A stretch of DNA of 64,000 nt from PALSA-911 sp963743035. Lineage in GTDB: Bacteria > Pseudomonadota > Alphaproteobacteria > Acetobacterales > Acetobacteraceae. The notes under the pieces were generated by a model. The model did no database searches. It was given only the letters and a program-made list of their open reading frames with translations, and was not told where the DNA came from. Of the stretch, positions 53,387 through 63,246 are shown piece by piece (position 1 is the stretch's first letter; each line of letters starts with the position of its first letter). A program made the position numbers and the translations under genes. Location of the stretch: positions 496,001-560,000 of the forward strand of contig CAVUOB010000018.1 in assembly GCA_963743035.1 (NCBI GenBank). Direction: 5' to 3'.

Positions 53387-54800
53387 ATGTCCGGTAGCGC
53401 ACCGAAAACGCTGTTCGACAAGATCTGGGACAGCCACGTCGTGGATCAGATGGGGGATGGCACCGTCATCCTCTACATCGACCGGCATCTCGTGCATGAA
53501 GTGACCAGCCCGCAGGCCTTCGAGGGTCTGCGGCTGGCCGGGCGCCGGCTGCGCCGGCCGGATGCGACGATCGCGGTGGCGGACCACAACATCCCCACCA
53601 CCGACCGCCGCCTCGGCATCAAGGAAGAGGACAGCCGCATCCAGGTGGAAACCCTGGAGCACAACGTCGTCGAGTTCGGCGTGCCCTACATCCCGATCCT
53701 CGACGACCGCCAGGGCATTGTGCACATCATCGGTCCGGAGCTGGGGATTTCCCTGCCGGGCATGACCATCGTCTGCGGCGACAGCCACACCTCCACGCAT
53801 GGCGCGATGGGCGCGCTGGCGTTCGGCATCGGCACCTCCGAGGTCGAGCATGTGATGGCGACGCAGAGCCTGCTGCAGAAGCCGGCGAAGAATATGCTGG
53901 TGCAGGTCAACGGCAAGCTCGGCGCCGGCGTAACGGCGAAGGACCTGGTGCTGGCGATCATCGGTCAGATCGGCACCGCCGGCGGCAACGGCCACGTGAT
54001 CGAGTATGCCGGCGAGGCGATTCGCGGCCTCGACATGGCCGGGCGCATGACGGTCTGCAACATGTCGATCGAGGCCGGCGCGCGCGCCGGGCTGATCGCG
54101 CCGGATGAAACCACCTTCGCCTATATCAAGGGACGCGAATACGCGCCGAAGGGTGAGGCGTTCGACCGCGCGGTGGAGTACCTGGCGCACGCTGCCATCC
54201 GATCCCGGCGCGCATTTCGATACCATCGTGCAGATCGACGCCGCCGCGGTGGCGCCGCAGGTGACCTGGGGCACCAACCCCGAGGCCGTGGTGCCGATCA
54301 CCGGCGTGGTGCCCGATCCCGCCGCCGAACCCGACGAGGGCAAGCGGGCTCAGCTCGAGCGGATGGTCCAGTACATGGGCCTGACCGTCGGCCAGCGCCT
54401 GGATAGCCTGCCGGTCGATGTCGTGTTCATCGGCAGCTGCACCAATGGCCGCATCGAGGACATCCGCGCCGCGGCCGCCGTGGCCAGGGGCAAAAAGGTG
54501 GCGCCGGGCGTGCAGGCGCTGGTGGTGCCGGGCTCCGGCCTGGTGAAGAAGCAGGCCGAGGCCGAGGGCCTGGCGCAGATCCTGCTCGATGCCGGCTTCG
54601 AATGGCGCGAGCCGTGCTGCTCGATGTGCCTGGGCATGAACCCCGACAAGCTGACGCCGGGCCAGCGCTGCGCCAGCACCTCCAATCGCAATTTCGAGGG
54701 GCGGCAGGGTATCGGCGGACGGACGCATCTGTGCTCGCCGGCGATGGCCGCGGCCGCGGCGGTGACCGGCAAGCTGACCGACGTCCGCACGCTGAGCTGA
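53387..54800 (+). CDS. leuC: 3-isopropylmalate dehydratase large subunit, with a +1 frameshift
   Basis: With LeuD it isomerises isopropylmalate in leucine synthesis and carries a 4Fe-4S cluster. ATG 53387 opens SGSAPKTLFDKIWDSHVVDQ; the frame continues to FDRAVEY, where an extra C at about 54182 shifts it, and resumes as WRTLPSDPGAHFDTIVQIDA to the end. The cluster cysteines are in GSCTNGRIEDIR and CSMCLGMNPDKL. Corrected length is 470 residues. The break falls inside a conserved block, and both halves are otherwise perfect; sequence error is likelier than inactivation. Confidence 0.9.
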
Positions 54801-54812
54801 GGGGAGGGGGAA

Positions 54813-55436
54813 ATGGAAAAATTCACCACCACGACGGGTGTGGCCGCGGCGCTGCCGATGGCGAACATCGATACCGACAAGATCATTCCCGCGCGCTTCC
54901 TGAAGACGATCAAGCGCACCGGCCTCGGCGTGCATCTGTTCGACACGCTGCGCTACGACGGCGAGGGCCGGGAGCGCGAGGATTTCGTGCTGAACCGCGA
55001 GCCCTACCGGCATGCCGAGATCCTGATCGCGCACGAGAATTTCGGTTGCGGATCGTCGCGCGAGCATGCGCCCTGGGCGCTGCTGGATTTCGGCATCCGC
55101 TGCATCATCGCGCCGGATTTCGCCGACATTTTCCACAACAACTGCTTCAAGAACGGCATCCTGCCGGTGCGGCTGCCGCGGCAGGTCTGCGACCAGCTGA
55201 TGGAAGACAGCAAGATGGGCGGCAACGCCCGCATCACCGTCGACCTGGTGCGCCAGGTGGTGGTCCGCCCGAACGGCGAGGAAATCCCGTTCGAGATCGA
55301 CCCGTTCCGCAAGCATCTGCTGCTGAACGGCCTGGACGATATCGGGCAGACCCTGCAGCACGCGCCGAAGATCGATGAATTCGAAACGAAGCGGGCCAGC
55401 AGCCAGGCTTGGCTGCCCGCGATCACCGGCACCTGA
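54813..55436 (+). CDS. leuD: 3-isopropylmalate dehydratase small subunit
   Basis: A 207-residue swivelling domain: NIDTDKIIPARFLKTIKRTG, NFGCGSSREHAPWALLDFGI, FHNNCFKNGILPV. It lies 12 bp after leuC and partners with it. Confidence 0.96.
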   Translation: MEKFTTTTGVAAALPMANIDTDKIIPARFLKTIKRTGLGVHLFDTLRYDGEGREREDFVLNREPYRHAEILIAHENFGCGSSREHAPWALLDFGIRCIIAPDFADIFHNNCFKNGILPVRLPRQVCDQLMEDSKMGGNARITVDLVRQVVVRPNGEEIPFEIDPFRKHLLLNGLDDIGQTLQHAPKIDEFETKRASSQAWLPAITGT

Positions 55437-55559
55437 GCCATCGGTCGGGCGCCGGCGACGGCGCCCCACGCGCTCGGTATCCCTTCTTCAACGAGCAACC
55501 GTTTCGATCCGGATAAGACCGTCTGGCTCGGGGTTGTTCCAGACGGAGCTTGTCCCAAC

Positions 55560-56684
55560 ATGGCGTCGAACAAGAAACTGCTGATCCTGCCGGGCGACGG
55601 CATCGGTCCGGAGGTGATGCGCGAAGTGCGCCGCGTCATCGACTGGATGGATCGTCGGCGCATGGTGACGTTCGACGTGTCCGAGGACCTCGTCGGCGGC
55701 GCCTCGATCGACGCGCGCGGCACGCCGATCACCGAGGAGGCGATGGAAAAGGCGCGCGAGACCGACGCGATCCTGTTCGGCGCCGTGGGCGGGCCGAAAT
55801 GGGATACGCTGGGCTTCAACATGCGCCCGGAGATCGCCATCCTGCGGCTGCGCAAGGAGCTCGACCTGTTCGCCAATCTGCGCCCTGCGATTGTGCTGGA
55901 CCCGCTGGTGGACGCGTCCACGCTGAAGCCGGAGGTGATCCGCGGGCTGGACCTGATGATCGTGCGCGAGAGCACCGGCGGCATCTATTTCGGCGAGCCG
56001 CGTGGCGTGGAAACCCTGCCCAACGGCGAGCAGCGCGGCTTTGACACCGAGACCTACACCACCAGCGAGATCGAGCGGGTGGCGCGCGTGGCGTTCGAAC
56101 TGGCGCGCAAGCGCCAGAAGGACGGCGTCGCGAGGCTGTGCTCGGTGGAGAAGGCCAATGTGATGCAGTCCGGCCTGTTCTGGCGCCAGACCGTCACCGC
56201 GCTGCACCAGCGCGACTACGCCGATGTACAGCTCTCGCATATGTACGCGGACAATTGTGCCATGCAGCTGGTGCGTAACCCACGCCAGTTCGACGTGATC
56301 GTCACCTCCAACATCTTCGGCGACCTGCTGTCCGACCTGGCCTCCATGCTGACCGGCAGCCTGGGCATGCTGCCCTCGGCCACGCTCGGGGCGCCGGATG
56401 CCAGCGGGCGGCGGCACGCGCTGTACGAGCCGATCCACGGCTCGGCGCCGGACATCGCCGGCAAGGGGATCGCCAATCCGCTGGCGCAAATCCTCAGTTT
56501 CGCGATGCTGCTGCGCTACTCTTTCAACATGACGGAGGATGCGGAGCTGATCGAGCGCGCCTGCACCAATGTGCTGGCCAGCGGGCTGCGCACCGCGGAC
56601 GTGATGGCGCCGGGCACCGCCAAGGTCGGTACCTCCGTCATGGGCGAATCGCTGCTGCGCGAGCTGGACAAGCTGGCGGCATGA
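55560..56684 (+). CDS. leuB: 3-isopropylmalate dehydrogenase
   Basis: A 374-residue NAD-dependent decarboxylating dehydrogenase: start KKLLILPGDGIGPEVMREVR, substrate-binding ILFGAVGGPKW and LRLRKELDLFANLRPA, the Tyr of ESTGGIYFGEPRG and the NAD-binding EPIHGSAPDIAGKGIANPLA. It follows leuD by 123 bp; the three genes complete the isopropylmalate part of leucine synthesis. Confidence 0.97.
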   Translation: MASNKKLLILPGDGIGPEVMREVRRVIDWMDRRRMVTFDVSEDLVGGASIDARGTPITEEAMEKARETDAILFGAVGGPKWDTLGFNMRPEIAILRLRKELDLFANLRPAIVLDPLVDASTLKPEVIRGLDLMIVRESTGGIYFGEPRGVETLPNGEQRGFDTETYTTSEIERVARVAFELARKRQKDGVARLCSVEKANVMQSGLFWRQTVTALHQRDYADVQLSHMYADNCAMQLVRNPRQFDVIVTSNIFGDLLSDLASMLTGSLGMLPSATLGAPDASGRRHALYEPIHGSAPDIAGKGIANPLAQILSFAMLLRYSFNMTEDAELIERACTNVLASGLRTADVMAPGTAKVGTSVMGESLLRELDKLAA

Positions 56685-56778
56685 GGCCTTCCGGAACCGG
56701 GACCCAGGTTTCTGCAGGGGGAGGAAGATAGGCCCTTGCCGGCCGGCGGCGGTTCGGTTACACCGCCGCTCCTCTGAG

Positions 56779-56855
56779 GCGCCCGTAGCTCAATTGGATA
56801 GAGCACCAGACTACGAATTTGGGGGTTGGAAGTTCGAGTCTTTCCGGGCGCGCCA
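56779..56855 (+). tRNA. tRNA-Arg (ACG)
   Basis: A 77-base cloverleaf: acceptor GCGCCCG pairs with CGGGCGC, D arm AGCTCAATTGGATAGAGC, anticodon loop GACTACGAATT with ACG (A34 normally edited to inosine), T loop GTTCGAGTC, and encoded CCA. No element is inserted at its 3' end. Confidence 0.97.
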
Positions 56856-57247
56856 GATCCATCAAATATAGGCGATCCAGTCGACATCCGCCCGCCACGA
56901 TGGGCGCGGCGGCCTCCCTGGCGGTGGCGTCGTCTGACGAAAGTTTAACATGCGGCGGATCATCCATTTCTCTACATCCTGCTCAAGAACCGGGGCCAGG
57001 GTTGACAGAGGACGGCCGGATGATCGCATCGATTGCGCCAACCGATTTTTCCGCCAATTCCAACGCACATCGGATGCAGCGAGGCTTTCCTGCATGGGAC
57101 TGGCGGTGCGTGTAAAAATTGACTATTGTCTATCATATGTTGCATCTGCGAAGGCGCTCGCATCCCGTCCGCTCGATGCCGGTTTGCCCCCGGGCCTGCT
57201 GCGAACTGAGAAATTCCGACTAGCCTGCTCCGGCTGACCGAGGATCG
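56856..57247. other. Gene-poor stretch after tRNA-Arg
   Basis: No frame in these 392 bp shows a ribosome site or family motif. The segment 57110-57150 is AT-rich (TTGACTATTGTCTATCATAT) and could hold the promoter of the next gene, although no -10 at proper spacing is convincing. Confidence 0.45.
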
Positions 57248-58840
57248 ATGCCCCGCTTCCCACTCCTGCCGCCGATACCCAGCCCATCCCGCGCGGGCGT
57301 TTCCGACAACCGCCGGGCCGTGTCCGCGGCGAGCACGGCGCTGCTGCTGCTGACGCTTGGCGTCATCCTGTTCACCGTGCTGCGCTCGCCGTTGAAGGAC
57401 GATGTGGCGTGGCTGCTGTATGTGGCGCGGCGCTGGATGGCCGGACGCGAGCTGTATGTCGACGTCGTCGAGGTCAATCCGCCGCTGATCGTGTGGATCT
57501 CGGCCATCCCGATCCATATCGCCGCCTGGCTGGACACGCAGCCCGAGAAGGTCGCCATGCCGTTCTTCATGACGGCGGTGCTGGGCTGCGGCTTCTGGGC
57601 CGCCTGCCTGCTGCGTGACGATGGCGCCGGGCGCGGCGGACTGTTCGCCGACCGGCTGCCGGTGTTTGCGGCGTTGGGCACGGTGCTGCTGGCGGTGCCG
57701 GGCATGGAGCTCGGCCAGCGCGAGCACCTGCTGCTGGCTGCCGGGCTGCCGTATCTGGTGCTGTTCGCCCGCTCGCTGGACGGGCATCGGCCGTCCAGGC
57801 TGGTGGCGGTCGCGGCCGGCGTGCTGGCGGGCCTGGGCTGCGCGCTGAAGCCGCGCTACGCCGTGGTGTTCATGGTGCTGGAAGCCGTGGCGCTGCTGCG
57901 CGGCCTGCCGCTGTTCCGGCTGATGCCGATGATCGCCGGCGCCACGCTGGCCGTCTATGCCGCCATCGTGGTGCTGTTCTGCCCGAACTACCTGCGCCGC
58001 GCGGTGCCGCTGGCGCTGGCGCTGTACGGCGCCACCGACGTGCCGTTCCTGCAATTGCTGGCCGACAGCCAGCGTCTGCTGGCCGGCCAGGCGGTCGCGC
58101 TGCTGCTGTGGTTCTGGAGCCGGCGCTGGCTGCCTGAGCGCAACCTGGTGCTGACGCTGGTGCTGTTCGCGCTGGCTTCCACCGTGGTCTGCTTCATCGA
58201 CGGCAAGGACTGGTACTACCACCGCCTGCCGGCGACGATCACCACCATCCTGGCGCTGCTGCTGTGGATCGCCTCGGCGCTGGTGCATCGCCGTTCGGCC
58301 CCGATGGGCAAGCCGCGCAACACCGTGCTGCCGATGCTGCTGGCGGGGGCGGCCATCGCCACCTTCGCGGTGACCACCTTCCAGCGGCTGGAGCCGGACG
58401 TGGAGGCGGCGGTGCAGCCGGAACGCTCCACCGTCATGCGGCTGGAGCAGATCGTGCGGGAAAACCATGCCCGCCGCTACATCGCCTTCTCCGAATGGAT
58501 CGCGCTCGGCTTTCCCGTGGTGAACAACACCGGCGTCGGCTGGACCTCCCGCTTCGACTCGATGTGGGCGCTGAAGGGCGAATTGTGGCGGGTGAAGTTC
58601 GACCCGTCGGCGGAAAAGCTGTTCCCGGTGCGCCACTGGGTCGCGCGCGACTTCGTCACCGGCTGCCCGGACCTGGCGGTGGTCGATCTGCGCGAGGGCG
58701 TGAACTACATCGCCGTGCTCAGCGCCTCAGACAAGGATTTCGCCCGGGCCTGGGCACGCTACCGGCTGATCGACAGCTTCGATGGCCTGGAAGTCTACAA
58801 GCGCCACGAATCCGGCTGCGTCGATCCGCCCCCGACTTAA
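57248..58840 (+). CDS. Polytopic membrane protein, glycosyltransferase-39-like
   Basis: A 530-residue protein with about ten hydrophobic segments (STALLLLTLGVILFTVLRSP; VFAALGTVLLAVPGME; NLVLTLVLFALASTVVCF; MLLAGAAIATFAVTTF). The early periplasmic loop contains KDDVAWLLYVARRWMAGREL and VVEVNPPLIVWIS, recalling the Asp and Pro-Pro motifs of lipid-sugar-dependent GT39/ArnT transferases. A C-terminal soluble domain of about 130 residues follows. A role in glycan or lipid modification is inferred from fold only. Its stop lies at the start of tandem repeats. Confidence 0.62.
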   Translation: MPRFPLLPPIPSPSRAGVSDNRRAVSAASTALLLLTLGVILFTVLRSPLKDDVAWLLYVARRWMAGRELYVDVVEVNPPLIVWISAIPIHIAAWLDTQPEKVAMPFFMTAVLGCGFWAACLLRDDGAGRGGLFADRLPVFAALGTVLLAVPGMELGQREHLLLAAGLPYLVLFARSLDGHRPSRLVAVAAGVLAGLGCALKPRYAVVFMVLEAVALLRGLPLFRLMPMIAGATLAVYAAIVVLFCPNYLRRAVPLALALYGATDVPFLQLLADSQRLLAGQAVALLLWFWSRRWLPERNLVLTLVLFALASTVVCFIDGKDWYYHRLPATITTILALLLWIASALVHRRSAPMGKPRNTVLPMLLAGAAIATFAVTTFQRLEPDVEAAVQPERSTVMRLEQIVRENHARRYIAFSEWIALGFPVVNNTGVGWTSRFDSMWALKGELWRVKFDPSAEKLFPVRHWVARDFVTGCPDLAVVDLREGVNYIAVLSASDKDFARAWARYRLIDSFDGLEVYKRHESGCVDPPPT

Positions 58841-58890
58841 GATCCCCGACTTGGGATCCCCGATTTGGGATCCCCGACTTAGGATCAGGG
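58823..58890. repeat. 14-bp tandem repeats at a stop codon
   Basis: GATCCCCGACTTGG-type units at 58841-58854, 58855-58868 and 58869-58882, preceded by a diverged copy GATCCGCCCCCGACTTAA (58823-58840) whose TAA is the stop of the membrane protein gene. Confidence 0.88.
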
Positions 58891-58904
58891 CCGCCGCGCC
58901 TTGG

Positions 58905-60350
58905 CTACGCCTCGGGAACGACGCCGGGGCGGGGCGTGATCGGGAGCAGCATATCCAGGCCGACCAGACCTTCGAACATCGCCGCGGCGCCGAGGGCGCG
59001 GCCTTCCTGACGGGGAGGGGCGACGATCTGCAGCCCGACGGGCCGGCCGGCGGCATCGAAGCCGCAGGGCACCGCCACCGCCGGGCAGGACGTCATGGTG
59101 ATGGCCGCGTTCAGCGTGGACGCGGCCATGTAGTTGTCCAGCTTGCGGCCATCCACCATCGGCGGGAAGCGCAGATTCACGTCGAACGCCGGGGTATGAG
59201 CGCCCGGCGTGACGAACACATCGTAGGTTTCGAACAGCGCCACCATCCGGCGATAGAACGCGGCGCGTTCGCGCTCGGCCCAGGCCAGCCGGCTCGGCGT
59301 CTGCTGCAGGCCGCGCTCGGTGTTCCAGATGATGTCGGGCTTGATCCGGTCGCGATCGGTGGCGATCTGCAATTCCCGGTCCACCACGAAATGCTGCGAG
59401 CGCAGCACCATGAACGCTTCCTCGATCTCGCCGAGATCGGGGGCGAACTCTTCCACCACGCTGCCGAGTTCCTCGAACCTGCGCACCTCCCGCGCGCAGA
59501 TCTCCCGGGTTTCCCGGTCCACCACCAGCCGGCCGCCGAAATCGGGGGTGAAGGCCACCCGGCGCGGCGGGCGGGCATCCGTCACCGCCTGGGAGAACGA
59601 TATCGCCGGCGCGTCGAAGCTCAGCGGATCCTGCGGGCACCATCCAGACAGCGTGTCGAGGAACAGCGCGACGTCGCCGACGCTGCGGGCCATCGGCCCG
59701 TGCACGGAAAGCGGGGAGAACAGGTTATTCGGCGTGCCCCGCGTCACCCGCCCGGGCGACGGGCGCATTCCCACCACCGAGCAATAGGTGCCGGGACGAC
59801 GCAGCGAGCCGCCATGGTCGGTGCCATGCGCCAGCCAGACCTCGCCGGTGGCGACCGAGACCGCGCCGCCGCCGGTGGAGCCGCCGCAGGTCAGCGAGGT
59901 GTTCCAGGGATTGCGCGTGCGGCCGAACACCTCATTGAACGTCGAGCCGCCGGCGCCGAATTCCGGCGTGTTGGATTTGCCGATGACGATGCCGCCGCGC
60001 CGCTCGATCCGCTCCACGACCGGGTGCGAACGCGTGGGCACGTGGTCGCGGAAGATCGGCGAGCCATAGGTGGTGCGCACGCCCGCCACGTCGGTCAGAT
60101 CCTTGATCGACACCGGCAGGCCGCCCAGCCATCCCGGCTCGTGCCGGGCTTCCTGCCGCTCGCCGCGCATCAGCGCCCTGGCATGCTCGCGCGCGCGTTC
60201 CAGGCACAAGGTCGGCAACGCGTTCACCGCCGGTTCCACTTCCGCGATCCGCGCCGCGGCCGCTTCCACCAGTTCCAGCGGCGAAACCTCGCCGCGCCGC
60301 AGCAATGTTACGGCCGATCTGGCGCTCAGCCCGATCAGGTCGCCGGTCAT
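58905..60350 (-). CDS. Amidase-signature family amidohydrolase
   Basis: A 481-residue enzyme with the Ser-cisSer-Lys triad: Lys in GLPVSIKDLTDVAG, cis-Ser region TCGGSTGGGAVSVATG (Thr replaces the second Ser of the usual GGSSGG), and nucleophile Ser in HGTDHGGSLRRPG. The C-terminal part (TMTSCPAVAVPCGFDAAGRP, VGLQIVAPPRQEG) is typical. It could hydrolyse amides or act as a GatA-like amidotransferase, but no gatB or gatC lies beside it, so a catabolic amidase is likelier. Start ATG 60350 gives TGDLIGLSARSAVTLLRRGE. Confidence 0.92.
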   Translation of the reverse strand: MTGDLIGLSARSAVTLLRRGEVSPLELVEAAAARIAEVEPAVNALPTLCLERAREHARALMRGERQEARHEPGWLGGLPVSIKDLTDVAGVRTTYGSPIFRDHVPTRSHPVVERIERRGGIVIGKSNTPEFGAGGSTFNEVFGRTRNPWNTSLTCGGSTGGGAVSVATGEVWLAHGTDHGGSLRRPGTYCSVVGMRPSPGRVTRGTPNNLFSPLSVHGPMARSVGDVALFLDTLSGWCPQDPLSFDAPAISFSQAVTDARPPRRVAFTPDFGGRLVVDRETREICAREVRRFEELGSVVEEFAPDLGEIEEAFMVLRSQHFVVDRELQIATDRDRIKPDIIWNTERGLQQTPSRLAWAERERAAFYRRMVALFETYDVFVTPGAHTPAFDVNLRFPPMVDGRKLDNYMAASTLNAAITMTSCPAVAVPCGFDAAGRPVGLQIVAPPRQEGRALGAAAMFEGLVGLDMLLPITPRPGVVPEA

Positions 60351-60450
60351 GATGTTTCTTTCCTTTGCACATTGCAGCCGCGCCGCGGATGCATCTGGCC
60401 GTGCGTCACGTTCCCGCGCACCATGCTGCTTTTAGTTCTAGCGGGTAGCG

Positions 60451-62004
60451 ATGAATAGGCGATTGACGACAATAAGCCGGCTTCCGAGAGCATTGATGAC
60501 CGGCACCCTGCTCCTGACAGGCTGCACATTGGGGCCAGACTTCACCTCCCCGGACACCGCCACCCCGGCCACCTGGTTCACCGAGCGCCCGAAGCAGGCG
60601 GCAACCCCGAGCCGCACCGTCTCCGACCCGATCGACCCGGCTTGGTGGCGCCTGTTCGGCGATCCGCAACTGACCGCCCTGGTCGAGCGGGTGGCCGCGG
60701 CCAACCTGGACGTGCGCCTGGCGGCGATTCGCATCGACCAGTCACGGGCCGAACGCGGCATCGTCGCCTCCGCGCAATATCCGGCCGTCAACGGCAATGC
60801 CAGCTATGTCCGCCAGCAGGCGTCCAACCGCGGCGTGTTCAGCCAGCTCGGCAACAATGCGGTAGGCGCCACCGCCGCCAACGGCACGCCGGGCGGGGCG
60901 GGGGCTGCCACCGGAGTGAAGCTCGAGCCGTTCGATGCCTACCAGTACGGGCTGGACGCGTCCTGGGAGCTGGATCTGTGGGGAAGGGTGCGCCGGGCGG
61001 TCGAATCTTCCGATGCCTCCGTCACCGCCAGCGAGGAGGCGCTGCGCGGCTCGCTGCTCTCCAGCATGGCCGAGGTCGCGCGCGACTACATGGAACTGCG
61101 CGGCGCCCAGCTGCGGCTGCAGATCGCGCGCGACAACCTGAAGACCGCCAAGCAGAGCCAGGCGATCGTCGCCCAGCGCGCCGCCGGCGGTATGACCACC
61201 GATCTGGACGTGGCCAACGCCGCCGCCCAGGTCAGCACCGTGGCCGCCGAGATCCCCAGCATCGAGCAGGAGGAGGCGCATCTCATGAACGCGCTCGGCC
61301 TGCTGCTGGGCGAGCCGCCGCAGGCGCTGCGGGCCGAGCTGGAGACTGTGAAGCCGATTCCGCCGGTCCCGCCCGAGGTGCCGGTCGGCTTCCCGTCCGA
61401 GCTGGCGAAGCGCCGGCCGGACATCCGCCAGGCCGACGCCAACCTGCACGCGGCCACCGCCGATATCGGCGTCGCCGAGGCGAATTTCTATCCGAGCCTG
61501 ACCCTGAACGGCAGCGTCGGGATCCAGACCCTGCAGGTGCAGAGCCTGTGGAACTGGAACGCCCAGCAATATGCGATGGGGCCCACGCTCTCGATCCCGA
61601 TCTTCGAAGGCGGCCGGCTGAAGGCCCAGCTCGAGCTGCGCAAGGCGCAGCAGCGCAAGTCGGCGGTGAAATACCAGCAGACCGTGCTGACCGCCTGGAC
61701 CGAAGTGGACGACGCGCTGACCGCCTACGAGGCCGAACAGCGCCGCCGCGAGCAACTGATCGAGGCGGTGAAGCAGAACCGCCGGGCCCTGGCGCTGGCG
61801 CAGAACCGCTACAAGGAGGGGATATCCGACTTCATCGAAGTGCTGAACGCCCAGCGCGGCCAGCTTCTCACCGAGCAGCTGCTGGCGGTCAGCACCCAGA
61901 ACGTGTCCGGCAATCTGGTGGCGTTGTACAAGGCGCTGGGCGGCGGCTGGGAGCCGGAACTGCCGATCGCCTCCACCGCGGTGGATACCAGGCAAGGCGG
62001 CTGA
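60451..62004 (+). CDS. NodT-type outer-membrane efflux lipoprotein
   Basis: A 517-residue outer-membrane factor of RND or type-I efflux systems. Signal peptide and lipobox: PRALMTGTLLLTGC (acylated Cys). Two OEP repeats follow, each with a long amphipathic coiled-coil hairpin and beta strands (ASWELDLWGRVRRAVESSDA; ANFYPSLTLNGSVGIQTLQV; LAQNRYKEGISDFIEVLNAQ). No inner-membrane pump or adaptor is next to it, so it may serve a pump elsewhere. Confidence 0.93.
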   Translation: MNRRLTTISRLPRALMTGTLLLTGCTLGPDFTSPDTATPATWFTERPKQAATPSRTVSDPIDPAWWRLFGDPQLTALVERVAAANLDVRLAAIRIDQSRAERGIVASAQYPAVNGNASYVRQQASNRGVFSQLGNNAVGATAANGTPGGAGAATGVKLEPFDAYQYGLDASWELDLWGRVRRAVESSDASVTASEEALRGSLLSSMAEVARDYMELRGAQLRLQIARDNLKTAKQSQAIVAQRAAGGMTTDLDVANAAAQVSTVAAEIPSIEQEEAHLMNALGLLLGEPPQALRAELETVKPIPPVPPEVPVGFPSELAKRRPDIRQADANLHAATADIGVAEANFYPSLTLNGSVGIQTLQVQSLWNWNAQQYAMGPTLSIPIFEGGRLKAQLELRKAQQRKSAVKYQQTVLTAWTEVDDALTAYEAEQRRREQLIEAVKQNRRALALAQNRYKEGISDFIEVLNAQRGQLLTEQLLAVSTQNVSGNLVALYKALGGGWEPELPIASTAVDTRQGG

Positions 62005-62027
62005 GCATGGGCCGGCCCGGCGGCAGG

Positions 62028-62126
62028 GCGGGTCAGATCCCCACGCCCGGCCGGGTGGTCAGACTCCCACGCCCGGTCGGGCGATCAGCCCCCCACGCCC
62101 AGCCGGGCGATCAGATCCCCGCGCCC
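62028..62126. repeat. Four 26-bp repeats spanning the cysE stop codon
   Basis: Units at about 62028-62052, 62053-62078, 62079-62104 and 62105-62126 share GGGCGATCAG followed by ATCCCCACGCCC. The fourth contains the end of the serine acetyltransferase gene, with its stop as TCA at 62111-62113. Each other unit keeps TCA, a minus-strand TGA, at the same register. Confidence 0.88.
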
Positions 62127-62953
62127 ATGAACGGCATCGTCTGTTCCATGGTCAGCGCCGCGGCGGTGGTGAGTTTCGGGCCGATCATGCGGGCCGGCAC
62201 ACCGGCCGCGGTGGTGAACGGCTCCACCGAGCTCAGTACCACGCTGCCGGCGCCGATCTTGGCACCTTCGCCGACCTCGATATTGCCGAGCACCGTCGAG
62301 CCCGCGCCCAGCAGCACGCCGCGGCGGACCTTCGGGTGGCGGTCGCCGCATTCCTTGCCGGTGCCGCCCAGCGTCACGCTGTGCAGGATGGACACGTCGT
62401 CTTCCACCACCGCGGTCTCGCCGATCACCAGCGCCGTGGCGTGGTCGATCAGGATGCCGCGGCCCATGCGCGCGGCGGGGTGAATGTCGACGCCGAATAC
62501 TTCGGAAATGCGGCTTTGCAGATGCCGCGCCAGGTGGGTTTTGTCCATCTGCCAGAGGCGGTGGCCGACGCGATAGGCCTGCAGGGCCTGGTAGCCCTTG
62601 AAATACAGCATCGGCGTCAGCAGGTCGGGGCAGGCGGGGTCACGCTCGCGGATCGCGGCCAGATCATAGGCGGCGGCGTCGATGATCGCGGGTTCCTCGT
62701 CGAACACGTCGCGGATCAGGTCTGCCAGCACCCAGCCATCCAGCGCCGGCACTTCCAGGCGGCGGGCGATCACCGAGGTCAGGGCCTCCGCGAAGCAGTC
62801 ATGCCGCAGGATCTGCTCGTCGATCAGCCGCGCCAGCACCGGTTCGCGTGACGCGACGGCGGCGGCTTCGTGGCGCATGGTGGACCACACGGTCCCGACC
62901 AGAGGGGAAAGCTCCCGTTCCGGCGTGCAGAGAACCAGTCGGTGCTGACGCAT
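62111..62953 (-). CDS. cysE: Serine O-acetyltransferase
   Basis: Acetylates serine with acetyl-CoA as the first step of cysteine synthesis. The N-terminal helical domain is followed by a left-handed beta helix (VFGVDIHPAARMGRGILIDH; TALVIGETAVVEDDVSILHS; GVLLGAGSTVLGNIEVGEGA), with the catalytic His and Asp in DIHP...IDHAT and a second His in DRHPKVRRG. Start ATG 62953 gives 280 residues, close to other CysE; the open frame reaches 63028. The last residues and stop lie in the 26-bp repeats. Confidence 0.94.
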   Translation of the reverse strand: MRQHRLVLCTPERELSPLVGTVWSTMRHEAAAVASREPVLARLIDEQILRHDCFAEALTSVIARRLEVPALDGWVLADLIRDVFDEEPAIIDAAAYDLAAIRERDPACPDLLTPMLYFKGYQALQAYRVGHRLWQMDKTHLARHLQSRISEVFGVDIHPAARMGRGILIDHATALVIGETAVVEDDVSILHSVTLGGTGKECGDRHPKVRRGVLLGAGSTVLGNIEVGEGAKIGAGSVVLSSVEPFTTAAGVPARMIGPKLTTAAALTMEQTMPFMGAGI

Positions 62954-63168
62954 GAGTGGCCGCGCTCCCTCAACGAGATGTTGGTCCGCGGCAAGATGGG
63001 GTGGGAGCGCGCGCCACGCAACCGCCACAATGTGACGGTTGCCATGCGGAGGCGGCCGGGGGTGGATGGAATGTGCCGCCGGGCCGGGGTCCGGGAGCGG
63101 TTTTTGCCTCGGTGGTTTTTTCCATTGCGGCTTGCTGTTCGCCCTCTTCCCTTCTCCCCCTCACCCCT

Positions 63169-63195
63169 CCCTCTCCCCCGAAACGGGGGAGAGGG
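63169..63195. repeat. REP-like inverted repeat
   Basis: CCCTCTCCCCCG and CGGGGGAGAGGG (12-bp perfect arms) around AAA, in a purine/pyrimidine-biased stretch with more GGGACGGG-type copies to 63245. This type of CCCTCTCCCCCG-AAA-CGGGGGAGAGGG element is a widely dispersed intergenic repeat in high-GC proteobacteria; here it may end transcription of the gene at 63247. Confidence 0.75.
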
Positions 63196-63246
63196 GGAAG
63201 GGCTGGGACGGGCTGGGACGGGCGGGGAGGGGTGGGGACGGGGGCT

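Noticed and set aside
56972..58636. 554-residue frame opposite the membrane transferase gene
   Set aside because: Gln/Arg/His/Pro-rich translation without ribosome site; the plus strand has coherent transmembrane segments.
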